From NCBI GenBank assembly GCA_018287875.1, contig JAGVVL010000017.1, positions 2,790,001 through 2,854,000 of the forward strand: DNA of 64,000 nt, given 5' to 3'. The position numbers were made by a program, and so were the translations under genes. A model generated the notes under the pieces. It was not told the DNA's origin and searched no databases. It saw only the letters and a program-made list of their open reading frames with translations. This document shows, one piece after another, positions 50,001 to 62,125 of the stretch. This stretch comes from Nigrospora sphaerica. Its lineage: Eukaryota > Ascomycota > Sordariomycetes > Amphisphaeriales > Apiosporaceae. The number at the start of each line of letters is the position of its first letter. Within the stretch, counting starts at the first letter, position 1.

Positions 50001-51146
50001 CTCGCTTGGGTCGGAGAACCATAGTGGGTGGATCTTCGGATATCGTGAAATGTTGGTGCGGTCCAGCCTCCCTACTTATTGCCCGGCCCAGGACGTAGGG
50101 GATTAGGCGCATGGCTACTAACTCGACTAAATCGTTAGGTGGCCGGGGAGTCCGAATTGAGCAAAGGCTGCAGTTATTGTTTTGCACTCGAGTCGTCAAC
50201 GAGGCTGAGCGGCGCGTATTTGCAGCAAGTTGGCGTCAGCCCCAGGCAATGCAATACGCCTATTCCGTCCTGTCGCGAGAGGGGGGCCCTTTCGGTAGTC
50301 ATAATGTTTAGCAACAACACGGTCCAAGCAGGTTCGTTCGTGTTCAGACGCGCTGACCAGCCGGAGTCGACCGGCGCAGGAGCGTTTGTGGGGTGCAAAT
50401 GGATGAAAGCGTCATTCATTATCGGCTTCAGCCGTCTTGGTCCCTGTCTTCGTTCCAGAAGTTCCATTGCCTCCTATTGAGGAAACCCACGGACAGTCGA
50501 GTGCCGTGAAGCAGGAAACGCCGTTGCGTGTTGGCCCATCTCGGCCCTGTGCGCCGTTGACGTCATCGCCTGCTTCCACATCCCGAGTGCAAGTGCGACT
50601 GGGAGAGAAAGTATCGTGTGTGCGGTGGGTGCAGCAGTCGGAAGAGTGCGGTTACGCCGTGAAGAATGCCATTCCTCATGATAGCACGTTGTCTGAGACA
50701 GGTCGTGAAATGGGAAAGGGGAGAGAGAGACCGTTGGGTTTGGCTTGCGAGGTCCAATAGGCATCGAGGCAGAAGGGATGTACTTGCATCCTTGGTCCAA
50801 TACGCGCGTGCTCTGCCGAGATATTACCGGGATCAGAGCCAGAGCCTCAATTTTGGGCTCGACACTGGCAGTCCCTAAACCCATAGTACCGAAACTAGGC
50901 GCCCGGGACGGCCAAATATCACCAGCATCAGGTCAGCGCATATCGGCTGATCAACGGGTCCCGGCTTCACTATACGCGCCCGGCTTTGAGATTTATCAGC
51001 CGCCGGCAAGCGTCGTGCTCGCGAGCCTCACGCCCCCTCTTCTTCTGGACTTGCAGGCCAAGGCGAGCGTTCCCCAGCCCATGCCCGTTAAGAGCAGCTT
51101 GGCTCGTGCGCGTCAGCGAGGTCTCTTCAAGAAGAGCAACAAGACC

Positions 51147-52868
51147 ATGGCCGCCCAGCGCGGCGCCACGGCCACGGCGGGCTCGCGCGCCGAGACGCCC
51201 GGCGTCGAGGAGGAGGTCGTCTCGCACATGGCGGAGCTCTCGACGAGCCGGCGCCCTTTCGCCATCGACCCCCTTTACACCACAGAGCCGCCCGTCGCGG
51301 ACGCCCTGGTAACCGTCACGTCCGAGGCGCAGGACAAGACGGTGGAGATGTGCCTGCCTCTCCTCGCGGCCGAGGACAGCAGCGTCGATTACAACGCCCA
51401 TGGCGTGCCGCCTCTGCATCGCCAGCGACACGTCACATACCTCGAGTCGACGCTGGGTAACTTGCCGGCCCCCTTTGTGGCGGCGGATGCCAGCCGCCCG
51501 TGGTGTATGTACTGGGCCCTCAATGCCCTGTCCATGCTCGGAGCCGACGTCTCCAAGTTCAGCGAGGGCCTGGTCGCCACGGCTCGTCACATGCAAAACG
51601 AGACAGGGGGCTTTGGCGGCGGCTTCGGCCAGCGCTCGCATCTTGCAACCACCTATGCCATGGTCCTGTCCCTCGCCATTGTGGGCGGCGAGTCGGCCTA
51701 CGACATCATCGACCGGCGAGCCATGTGGAAGTGGCTCTCGGCCCTGAAGCAGCCAGACGGAGGCTTCCAGATGTCCCTGGGGGGCGAGGTCGACGTGAGG
51801 TGAGTCATCTGCCCGCGTCTTGGTGGTCAGGCTCTGACCGTGATAGGGGAGCCTACTGCGCTGCCGTCATCACATCGCTGCTCGACATCCCACTCGAGCT
51901 GTCACCTGGCTCCCCCGCCAGAGCCGCCGGGCTCACTGACCTATATACCGGCCTGGCAGCCTATGTACGCAGATGTAAGCCCGGGTACACCCCCTTTCGC
52001 CCCCGGCGGTCACCGATCTAACCTAGGTAGGCCAAACATTCGAGGGCGGTATATCCGCCAAACCAGACGCCGAAGCCCATGGTGCATATGCCTTCTGTGC
52101 TTTAGGCTGTCTGGCCATCCTGGATGCTCCGCACCGCATCATTCCAAGGTATGCAGCATCTGCCTGTCTGTCCACTGAGGGCGTGACAACAAAGACAGAC
52201 GTCTCTGACTCTACGTAATCAGAATGCTCGATGTGCCACGGCTTATCTCTTGGCTCTCTTCGCGCCAGTACGCTCCGGAAGGCGGGTTCTCGGGTCGCAC
52301 GAACAAGCTCGTTGACGGCTGCTACAGCCACTGGGTGGGTGCATGCTGGCCCTTGATCCAGGCCGGCCTGGAAGGAGCAGGCGGACAAGATGGCGGAGTA
52401 GGAGATACACCGCAGGTGGCCCAGGGAGCCGGCCCCCAACAGGAGGCCGCCTCGGAGTTTCTGAGTTTTTACGACCGTGAGGGCCTGATCCGGTACATCA
52501 TGTCCTGCGGGCAGGATCACTCGCCACGCGGGGGCATGAGAGACAAGCCAAGCCAGTAAGTTGACCGAAATTTCGACGCATCATGGGCCCTATCGCTAAG
52601 CACGCAATACCATGGCAGCCGCTCTGACGCATATCACACCTGCTACGTCCTGAGCGGGCTCAGCTCCGCGCAACACGTGGTGAGTGCGGTTTTGCCAGAG
52701 GGCGGCGGTCCTGCGGCCTACACGACGGCCTGGGCCACGGCCCCCTACTCGGACCCCCGGCTGTTTGACGAGCAAGATCGTCTCAACCCTACCGACCCCG
52801 TCTACAGCATCCCCCCCCAGAAGCGTGAGGAAATGATGACATACTTTGCAAGCAAGCCGGGATTTTGA
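51147..52868 (+). CDS. ram1: Protein farnesyltransferase beta subunit
   Basis: Five exons are inferred: 51147-51799, 51847-51974, 52031-52148, 52223-52555 and 52619-52868, giving 493 aa. All four introns (47-74 nt) have GT..AG ends and restore family blocks. With the alpha subunit, this protein attaches farnesyl to the Cys of C-terminal CaaX boxes on Ras, Rho and a-factor-like pheromones. Prenyltransferase repeats are visible: GGFGGGFGQRSHLATTYA (154-171), PDGGFQMSLGGEVDVRGAY, CQTFEGGISAKPDAEAHGAY and PEGGFSGRTNKLVDGCYSHW. The zinc ligands are expected at D331 and C333 (DGCYSHW) and H417 (YHTCYVLSGL); all are present. ATG 51147 has the best context (AAGACCATGG). An upstream in-frame ATG at 51081 would add 22 residues and another near 50778 still more. 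A Gly/Gln-rich insert at about 347-366 is specific to this protein. Confidence 0.92.
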
Positions 52869-55800
52869 GACGCGACCCGCTTGCGGCCGCAGACGATGCG
52901 GCCGCCTTCGGGGGCCCAGCCAATACGCGGCCGGCAGGTGCATGGGACGGTCTTTTATGGGACGCGCCTCCAGCGGTCCTCCGGTCAGCTCAGGCAGGCC
53001 TCTTCACATGCGGAACAAAGTGGGCTTTCAGAGCCATTTTTCGGGGGAGGGGGGGTGGTAAAGAGGGGGAGGGTTCGTTAGAACGGGAAGATCCGGACCT
53101 TGTTCCAGGCGGGCTGGCGGGTAGACCAGACGTCCAAGACATGCATCATCCCTTCGATCGTATGTGTTTTTTGGGAGGGCAACTGAAGACACAACAGGCG
53201 CATACACATACACACGAAAGGCACGCACACATCCAAGTGACAGTCACACGCTGGGAAGCAGCAACATCTGTGGGGCCGGCCTCGGGACTGCACGATGGAC
53301 TGTGATCACGGCTGGCTGGCTGACCCGACCCATCATCGGCCCAGCTCACCCTCGGACCACGGACGGCCTGGCCCTTCCCCCCTTCTGACTTCCCTACACA
53401 GCACTTGGTATGCAGGCTGCAGGCGGTAGATGAACTTGGCTGTAATAATACGAAACCAGGTGGCCAATGCAGTTTGCCCGGTTGCAGTGGAAGAGAACCA
53501 GCCGGCGGGAAACCCATGCACTCGCCAATCTAACGTGTTCCACACGACGCCCTCGAAAGCTGTACAACTTCGGAATCGCGAAGCCAGCGAAGGGGGGAAA
53601 AATTCTTCAGCTACAATTGGGACTCGGAGTGTACATGCTGGATGGACTTCGCTGCTCCCCTCCTCGTTCGATGCTCCCTTTCGGTACCACCCCCTCCCTC
53701 CCTGGGCCCCTCCCCAGCTCGGACCAGAGGGCCGGCCTGAAAGGCGACCCATTGAGAACCATAGTGGACAGCGATCATCATGATCTTCGCAGACCTCTGC
53801 TCTCGGGCCATGGAGAGGGGGGACCGGGCGGATAACGATGAAGAAGACCGACCCATCCGTCGGTCTGCGTGCGTGTGTAACCCCCTTCCCCCTTTCTCCC
53901 CTTTCTTGACGCGGGCTTTGCAGGAGGGTTTCTTTTCGGTCAGGAAGTGGCGGTTTGTTACTCCCCTCCCTTCTTTTTCTTCCCTCGCCTCCCGCCGTCT
54001 GGCCCCTGCTTCCCGCCGGGTCGCCGCCTGGTGGGGTGAGAGTTTACAACGGAGGCGGCTTGGGCGGATGGGATGAAGGTTGTCGTGTATGTGTGCCGTG
54101 TGATGCATGGGTGTGTGTGCGCGGGCGGCGTCTATGTGAATGTGGGTTTGTGTTTTGCGTGGCGTTGCCTTTCTCTCCCTCTCGCATAGACACACGTAGA
54201 AACACACACACAGACTTTCCCTTCTCTCTTACCTACCGGCTTTTCGCTCAGCAAAAAAGTCGCCCATGCATGGCACTTGCCCCGGGGTGTGGGCGTTCGC
54301 TTGGCTCGCACATTCGAACACTCTGGCTTTTTCTTTCTTTCCCTCCATCTGACTCTCTCTCTCTCGCCCGGTCTTCGCTTGAACCGTGGCCGGAAAGTCT
54401 TGGGAAGGCGTCGGCTCACGCCTACATACATGCATTCACACCCACATAGCTACGCACCCATACACGCACAAACGCACACTCACACACCCACACACCCACG
54501 CAACCCCATACGCACACGAATACATACTTTCTTCCCCCCTTCTACCTGCATAACTTGTTGTCGGGTCGACTTCAGATGACAGTGTAACCCTATGAGATCT
54601 TAAGTTGACATCCAAGTATCACAGTCGCGTGGCTGTCGCATGTCATGCCCATGCTATTTTTCCTTCCTCGAGTACCGGAAAGCGAAACAGGGGAGGGCTG
54701 AGTGATCGTCTTGTCGATTTTTCTATGTGGGTTGACGTGATGACTGTAAGCTACAAGCTCTACCTACAAGCTCCATCCCTCTCTCCCCCTCCCCTCTCGC
54801 CGCCATCAAGGACCGGTTGAGTCCGGATGGGCGTCGCAAGGGGGGCCACATAGTAATGACGAGGGATACAGATCGAGAGCCCATGTCCCCGTGACGGCGG
54901 CCGGTCTGGCCCCGCGCTGTTCGTGTCGTTGCTGAGACCCTCAGCCCGGGGGGCGCAGTAACGTCGTCCGGGTTTTGCTCTGGCCTGGCCCTCTGGACCC
55001 CCGGTCCATGTAACCGCCGCGCCTCCCTCCCTTCCCCCTTCCCCCCACCCTCCGTCTTCTCCCTTTCCGGGGGTCATGCGATGGCTGCGTTTTAGCCTCT
55101 TGTCGCTCTGCTTTTGTTGCTCTGCCGCCAGCGCACACACGCAGTGCACAGCCGCGCGCTGGAGCTGGGGATGGGAAAAACGGCCTTGGGGGCCCGGGGG
55201 GGAGCGCGCGCGAGGCGGGGTAACAGTCCGATTTATTTTTTTTGGAGATGACATCAATCCCCCCTTCCTCCGCGGCGGGCAAACAAGCAGGGGCTTTTTT
55301 TTCCTTATTATTTTATTCCTTCTTTTTCTGCCAATGACGGGAAGAGAGGAACCCCGGAATTGAAAACTGGCGGCTCCTACTGGTTGTTATTGTTGACGTT
55401 GCCGCCGCCGCTTCCTGCCAGCCCCCCTGCTTCTCTTCTCGTTACCTCTCACACGATCTCTAAATTTTGTTTCCCTTTTCTGCGTATGGGCATCATGTTA
55501 TGGACCTGCGGGGGCGTACCTGGTTGTTCTGTGCGTTGTGTGCTGCACGACATTTGCGCCCAATCCTGTTACCGCGAGCGGATGGGAGGGAGGGGGGGGG
55601 GCGAGTTTTCTTCAGCAGAGGCCAGGGGTGTGGTGGTGAAAAGGGAACGGGGAGGGATGAATCCTTGTCCGTACATACATAGATAGACATACCGAGTACA
55701 TACATACATACGTCTAGTTCACCCAGGCGCGCCGACGTCGATGGTTATATAGCTCTACTTGCCAGGTACAGTTACCGTGTCACACAAGTCGTCGCGTAGC

Positions 55801-56316
55801 CGGGGACCCGCACCGCTGTGTTCGTCTGGAAGTATCCGTATGCCGTTACATAGATTAGGTAGATTACCTAGGAAGAGGGTGGTTTGATCTTCCTTTCCGT
55901 CCTTCTTTCGTCGCTCCGTCTTTGGGGGACGCAGCCACCCCCTCCACCCCCTCTCCCAAACCCCCGGCCCCATCCCTTCAATCCTAACCTACATTTCGGC
56001 ATGCATGGCCGCAAGATTCGGCCAAGCGACACGCAGGGAGGCATGGGAGCGAGACCATTAGAGAAAAAAAAGGCTTTCGGGGGGCGGGGGGCCAGTGGAC
56101 TAATAAGCTCGCTGGATCTGAGCGTTCATCTCGGTATAGAACCGGGGGTTTGTTGGATCACTGGCGTCGGCGCTTTGGATTGGCCGTCAGGAAGCTTATG
56201 TCCTGCCTGACAGAGAGACTTGGGGAGGGGAGTGGGCGAAGGAGGAGCCAAAGGTAGTAATTAGCTGGATGTACTTAGGTCTGGCCCACCCGGGCTTCGG
56301 CAGCGGTCGCGGCGGC

Positions 56317-56317
<1 letters not shown>

Positions 56318-56348
<31 letters not shown>
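56318..56348. repeat. (GCA)n microsatellite, about ten units
   Basis: A perfect run of GCA trinucleotides preceded by GGC units. On the minus strand it would read as poly-Leu/Cys/Ala depending on frame, but no gene is supported. Confidence 0.95.
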
Positions 56349-56350
<2 letters not shown>

Positions 56351-56640
56351 TTGCATAGGTACATGGCAAGAACAAAAGACAACCAGAGTGGTGGAAGAAC
56401 AGGAACAAGAACGACAAGAAGAAGCACACGATGCATCGTCAGCCTCCAGATCTCGTAGTCTTCAGGTCGGCGCTACGTGAGACAGCAACCGGCCAGGGCT
56501 ATCCTGTCGGCGCCAGTGCGGGGCCTTGACGAAGAGCCACCTAGACAGAGCCAAGGCGATGGGATCCCTGACGAGGGGGGAAGAGGCAGGACGGGCGTGA
56601 CGGCAAGCAAAGCCCTGTCTGTCTGGTTACGCATATAGTC

Positions 56641-56654
56641 CCTACCTAGGTAGG
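56641..56654. repeat. 14-bp perfect palindrome CCTACCTAGGTAGG
   Basis: This sequence equals its own reverse complement. It belongs to a family of CCTA/TAGG motifs found in several gaps of this window. Confidence 0.85.
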
Positions 56655-57776
56655 TTACTTCACCTAACCGACCAAAAACCCCGCTAGTCAAGCTAGAGTA
56701 TAGAGAGAGAAAGGGAGAGAAAGAGGCGGGAGAGAGAGGGCCGTGGACCGGTTCATAGGGTCCCCTCGCAGCAAGGCACGGGGGTTCCAGAAGACATCTT
56801 TTTTTCCCTCTCCCTGGATCGGCCACCCATCCTACGTATCGCCCGGATTTAAAGTTTGTCGCATGGCTTGCTGCAGCCTATATATGATGGACATGTACAG
56901 CGTGTCGAACCAAGTTTACGTGCGCGGTGTGCATACGGTGAATCCTGCTCGACGCCCGAGGAACCCCTCGAAGGGGCCCGCGCCCGGGTCGGACGATGAC
57001 GGCGACGATGATGATGATAGGCGATGATGGGGAGCGAAGGGCAAGAGAGAAGGCGGATACATCTGTGCGTAGCATCGTTGCTGATCATGGGCCTCTCGGC
57101 AACCCGTCCCATTGTTACGATCCCACGGCCTGGTTGGCCCGAAAGGGCGAGCAGTGACAACTTTTGCCGGTCTCTTCCCCTTCCCTTCCGAAGTAACAAG
57201 TACCACTACCAGCCAGGCGCTTTCTTTACTGGATGGCGCCATAGCCATGAGAGAAGGCCTTCCCTCAACGAATGCCCAGTAGCAACAGCAGCAGCGGCGG
57301 CAGCAGCAGTCGGCGGCGGGCGTCGGCGGCGAATCGCCCCGTTGCTGTCCGTGGGCTTCGGTGCGTACGTGCGCAAGAGAAGGCGTTTTACCATACCGTG
57401 TCGTCGTGGTGGTGACGAGATTTGAGTCGGGTGGGTACCTTCCTGTACCGAGCGCCCCGGCTCGACTTTTTGTCTTCGGCCAGTAAGTACCTAGCCATGC
57501 TCGGCTCGGACACGGTTTGCATGCGCGTGTATAGTCATTGTAGAAACGGCTCCTTCATACAGATAGATACTTGCGCGTCGGCGACATCTGCCTTGTACGG
57601 CTACCTATGTATCTTGACATATGACTGATAGCAAACCTTCATCCTTGCTTACTTGGACGTATCCCATCCTACACACGTCGTCTTTCTAACTCTCACACTC
57701 TCTCACACACTTTCTCGCTGACAGCCCCTCACACACTCTCTCGCTGGGTTGGATTAGATGGCGAGGGAGACAAGAA

Positions 57777-57798
57777 AGAGAGAGAGAGAGAGAGAGAG
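57777..57798. repeat. (GA)n microsatellite
   Basis: About eleven GA dinucleotides. A CT/CA-rich stretch on the same strand (57690-57742) could pair partly with it. Confidence 0.9.
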
Positions 57799-60700
57799 GT
57801 ACGTGGTATGTAACGATGGCATCCATCCACGGGACGGACGGGATCCAATACTGATACTTTCCACCTCCTTCTGAATCGGATTTTCGGTCAGTGGTTTTAT
57901 TTTTTCCTCCCATTAAATCATTTTTTATTTTTATTTGATTTTTACAAATCAAGCGGCAATGACAACGCATCATTGCATGAGGTGTTCAGCGTTTGGCCGT
58001 TTTGCCTTAGGTCTAGTCTGGCCTGCCTCGCCTGTGGGCGGCCATTCACGGCGGCCGCAACTCCTCCCGCCAGCGACGGTAGGGCTTCTCCCATTGGACC
58101 CTTGGGACGACCCTGGGTTGGGCGGCGACTGGGAGGCCGGGGGTTGCCAAGCCAGCCTGCAGAACAGAGGAAACGACCGGCCGGGCCAGCAAAGCCAGCG
58201 GCCAGAGTTCATGCACCTCCCGTCATTGCGAAGGAGACCACGCCTCGGTCCTGGCCAATCGAGCTACCCTTTCGGGAAGGGCCACTGGAGAGGGACAGAA
58301 GAGGGGGAGGGGGAAACTTGTTCACCGACTTCCTCGGAGGGGCAGCTAGAGAGAAAAAGAGAGAAAGAGAGACGGAGCCGTGGTATTTCACCACTTTAGT
58401 CCGGCTCCAGAATCGACCTTAGTCCTCCCTGGCGAGCGAACTGGAGCCCGGCCGCAGAGACATGATACCTGTCCCGGGCGAAGATTCGTGCCCGTTTTTA
58501 TTCTCGCGCCCCTCACTACTACACCCGCATACTAATAACCTACCCACAGGCCTGGGAGGGGGGCATGGGCCGCGAGCATGGATGGGCATGGATGAGCGTG
58601 GGATGCGATGCGATGCGATAGGATGTGGTCACAGCACAGCGCCTCCCCGTGTAAGACACGCAGTCAGTTACTTACTACCTACCTACCTACCTTACATACC
58701 GTACCCTCTTGCATGCCGCCCTGCCCACTTGCCTCTTGTGTACATCTATACCGAGCGCGTTCCCATGTTGTTCTCATGTACAACTATGTACAGCTCTCGC
58801 GCCAGGGCGGTCGGCCGGCCGGCTTCTCAATTGCCCTTCCCGAGGGGGGAAGGGGAAGAGACCCCTCCTTCGTACGTACACTCGCCCTCGCCCGTTTTCC
58901 TCTTCCCCATCGCACGCGCGCAACGGTCAACGGTCTCACGCCCAGACACGCGGAACCAGTCATGGCCATGTGTCGGCTCGTCCAACGTGGTCTCTTCCTA
59001 GTTTAGTTGCTTTCCGAATCGCCTGGGTTTATCTCGCCCTTCTCGCGGCGCCATCATTGGCCCGTCGGTCTCGTCCAATGGCACGCCCGCCAGCCGCTTA
59101 CCCATCCATGCCTGAGCCATGCTCCTCCGTGGCCGCCGTGCCGCAGGGTGGTGGATGGATGGGATGGGTTTCTTTATTTTGGCTCGGTGCGAATCGCCGA
59201 CTCTCCTTCCTCGTGGGTCCCGCTACGGCTCTTGACGTCCCCGGCCACTTCTTTGGCTTCGCTGTCTAGCCCGGGCCAGAAAAGTAGGCCGTCGACGGAC
59301 TTTTGCTGACCCCTCTTCTTTCGCACGCAGTCCCTGGTCATCGGGCTTGATACGGCGAAAGAAAAGAGAGGTGCGCATCCCAATGTGCCGGGTACATGGG
59401 TAAGTCCCTTAGCTATGCATGTAGGTACATACTCGCCTACACACATAGACATACATGAAGGGGGGTGGTCAGGGAGAGGGGGAAACCAGAACACACAAGG
59501 GATGATGGAATACTTGCCCGTTCGTTACCGTCATGGCTTACTTACTTGGACAAGCAGGCATCTCGGTAGCCTGGCTGCCAGGTGGGCACGTCCATGCATG
59601 TACATACGTGGAGGCATGGATGTACTATATGGGAATGGGATGGGGTGGCCTGTTGGTACATACCGTGCATTCAGCGTGGGGAAAGATGCATCTCGTCCTT
59701 TGTCCACCCTGTCTTCCGGTCCTGTCTTGTCCTTGCGGGACGTGGTATGGAAGCATGTAGATCGGTGGTTGCCAAGCAGCCCTTTCCAACCTCGCCGGCC
59801 AGCGCCAGCGCCAGCACCGGCGACAGGACCAGCTGTCGTTACCATTTCCCCCTTCGGTCTGGGCGTCGGTGCCCTCTCACACACTCCCCTCATGCCCTCA
59901 TCCTGCCCGGCTTCTTCTTCTTCTTTTTCCGGAGATCGGAACCAGGCACATCCCTTCCCTTCGATGACCCGGCCCTTACCCCATAGTCTCCGAGGTATCT
60001 CTCGGTATGGGCCACCACTTGACTGATGGGCCGGCACAGTTGCCAGTTCACTCGGGGAGGGGGAACCTCTCTCTGCTGCATCCGCGAACACGAGACGGAG
60101 AACGGAGGTAAGAAAAGAACGAATTAAAGAATTAAAAAAAAAAACCTCCCACTACGGGTGTCTTTCCGTCGCTTGCCCAACGCCCCTCCGGCGATGCAGA
60201 TTGGCTCTTTCCCTTTTGCCACCACCTTGCGCTGCCGGGGGGGGTTTTTTTCTGCATCTGCTCCAGCTACGGAAGCTACATACATACATACCGACCTTAC
60301 TTACATACAACCCCCGATTCGGTAGTAAAAGCTGGCGGCCGGGGCAGGGGATGCCGGCCAAGGTAAGTATACAAGCAGGTATACAACCCATATACTTGTC
60401 GGTCGGCCCCCAAGCGGGTGGGCCGGTCCTGACACAGGTACACTCAGAGTTTCTTTCCTTCCCTTCCCCTTCCCAGCCCGAAGCCTCCCTCTCCGGCCGC
60501 CCTGTATCAGTCCTCCCCCCCCCCTCGTCTCGGCCTAGCAGGATGGCGGAAGCTCTCTGCCCATCGTTAGTAGAGTTATCCAGAGCATATCGTCTCCGGG
60601 CTGCATACCTACCCCATGTGTTGCAGTGGAGTTGCCTAGTCTCTGCGGTATTATCAACTGGCGACGACGCGCGCCAACACATCAAGATGGGTCACACTTT

Positions 60701-61338
60701 GAGAGCCGCATCTTCTACATGCAGCTTTCACTCGAACTTGTCCTCTTTTTTCACTCCCCCTTACCCGCCGTGCCATTCGGTCCTGTCTATTTTGATTCCG
60801 CCCTTTTCGATCACATCCCTGCCCCGCACTAGCAACGCGTTTCTGCAATAAAGCACACATGTCTCGCCGTTGATGGATCGTCTTCTGCACCACACGCCCT
60901 GAATACGTAGTAGCCCCGGCTTCCTTCTTCAACACCACCTCACCACACCTCCTTCTTTGTGCGACAAGCCTCGTCCCCCCGAGCCTGAGCTGACCTAACC
61001 GGTCTTGCCCGTCTTTTACACCTCATCGCCCTCCCCACGGTTGGGCTCGACTGCATATCCCCCCAAGCTGTCCTTTTGCCCGTCTTGCCCTGTCTCGCCA
61101 TCGTCATCCCGGCCTTCCCGCTGCCACCGTCGCCACCGTTACCGCCGTCACTACCGGCGCTCTCTTGCCGCCGCCGCTGCTGCCGTCGCATCTGTTAGCG
61201 CTTCTGCTGCTCCATCGTGGGTGACTTGGGTTCAGTCTTCCAGTTTCCGGACCGCAAGCAAACCCCCCATCCGCTGGTTCCGTGACCGCGCGCTCCCGGC
61301 CTCTTTTCCCACCCCGGCCATTGGCAAATCCCAACACC

Positions 61339-62125
61339 ATGGCGGGCTTCTACATGCAATACCTTGAGAGTAAGTCATCTCGTTGGCCCCCTCTTGTGAT
61401 TTGGTCGTTGTCAATGGCAACAAATCGCACCGCCTGGAGCAGACTATCCATGCTCGATGATGCGTTCGTTGGTGGGGCCGCCATCGTGGCAGTTCGTCTT
61501 ACATGTGCCAACCCCTGCATCACGAAAGACGTGCAGCCTGCCATCTAGACAACGCCCATCTGGCGGCCCCACGTTCCTGGGAGGCTGTTCGTCATTCTTC
61601 AGCGTTGGCGCGGGGGACGTGGCGGGCGCTGCGTTGGGCTGTCATGCATGGAAAAAGGCGCCCGTCGTTCGCTGCTTCCGCCGCCGAGGGCTGCGGCTGT
61701 ACCTTGATATCGCCTCGGTATCAAATCGGATCGTTCCAGAAAACAAGGGGCAGTTGCTGACGTGACAATCTGTAGGCCTGTGCCGGCGAAGGGGGTGGCA
61801 AGACCCTACCTACGAGATTTACAGGGACGCCAATGGCTACACATGCCTGGTCCTGGTCAATGGGCGCGAGTACCAGACGGATCTGGCTTACGAGTCGGAC
61901 GGCCTGGCCCAGGAGAACGCCGCCATGAGGGCCTTCATGGTCTGCCGAAACTTCTCCGTCAACGGTGGCATGCTCGCGCGCAACGGCATCGTGCAGGGGC
62001 TCCCAGCCAACGACACGGGCAAGCGAAGCAAGAAATCGCGTCACAGTTCATCCGCCGGCCACAGGGAAAGCCGCCACCATCGGTCTGGCCACCACTCGAG
62101 CAGCAGTTCGACCGTCTCCGAGTGA
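61339..62125 (+). CDS. Small dsRBD-fold protein with Ser/His-rich tail
   Basis: Two exons (61339-61369 and 61776-62125) encode 126 aa. The intron is 406 nt, the longest in the window, with a GTAAGT donor and CTGTAG acceptor. Splicing yields MAGFYMQYLESLCRRRGWQ then DPTYEIYRDANGYTCLVLVN. The order helix, YEI strand, two further strands and helix (LAQENAAMRAFMVCRNF) is that of a double-stranded RNA-binding domain (about 3-75). The usual KKxAK basic motif at the start of the second helix is replaced by AQENAAMRA, so RNA binding is uncertain and a protein-interaction role is possible. A basic SKKSRH patch and an SSxxHRxSRHHRS-type tail (about 94-126) could restore nucleic-acid contacts or a nuclear signal. 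The second exon alone is too poorly started to be called without exon 1. Function is unknown. Confidence 0.78.

Larger units (their letters stand above)
44499..51146. other. 6.6-kb divergent intergenic region, Zn-cluster regulator and ram1
   Basis: This is the shared upstream region of two divergently transcribed genes. No gene is supported within it. It includes a stop-free leader of the regulator (44499-44885), a 9-bp tandem array (45357-45394), a CA-rich microsatellite (45671-45714) and a 25-bp direct repeat (46954-47007). The ram1 leader immediately upstream of 51147 contains two further in-frame ATGs. Confidence 0.5.
52869..61338. other. 8.5-kb intergenic region, ram1 to dsRBD-like gene
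   Basis: No supported gene. It is rich in simple repeats: AGC (56318-56348), GA (57777-57798), CA/CAC stretches (54440-54520), ACATACATAC clusters (55672-55712, 60280-60310) and CCTA/TAGG palindromes (56641-56654, 58676-58692). The last 400 bases are CT-rich and are the probable promoter and leader of the dsRBD-like gene. Confidence 0.5.

Noticed and set aside
50745..51146. Upstream extension of the ram1 frame
   Set aside because: The frame is open, but the residues are not family-like and a CTTGCAG resembling a splice acceptor lies inside. Treated as leader, with 51081 as the only serious alternative start.
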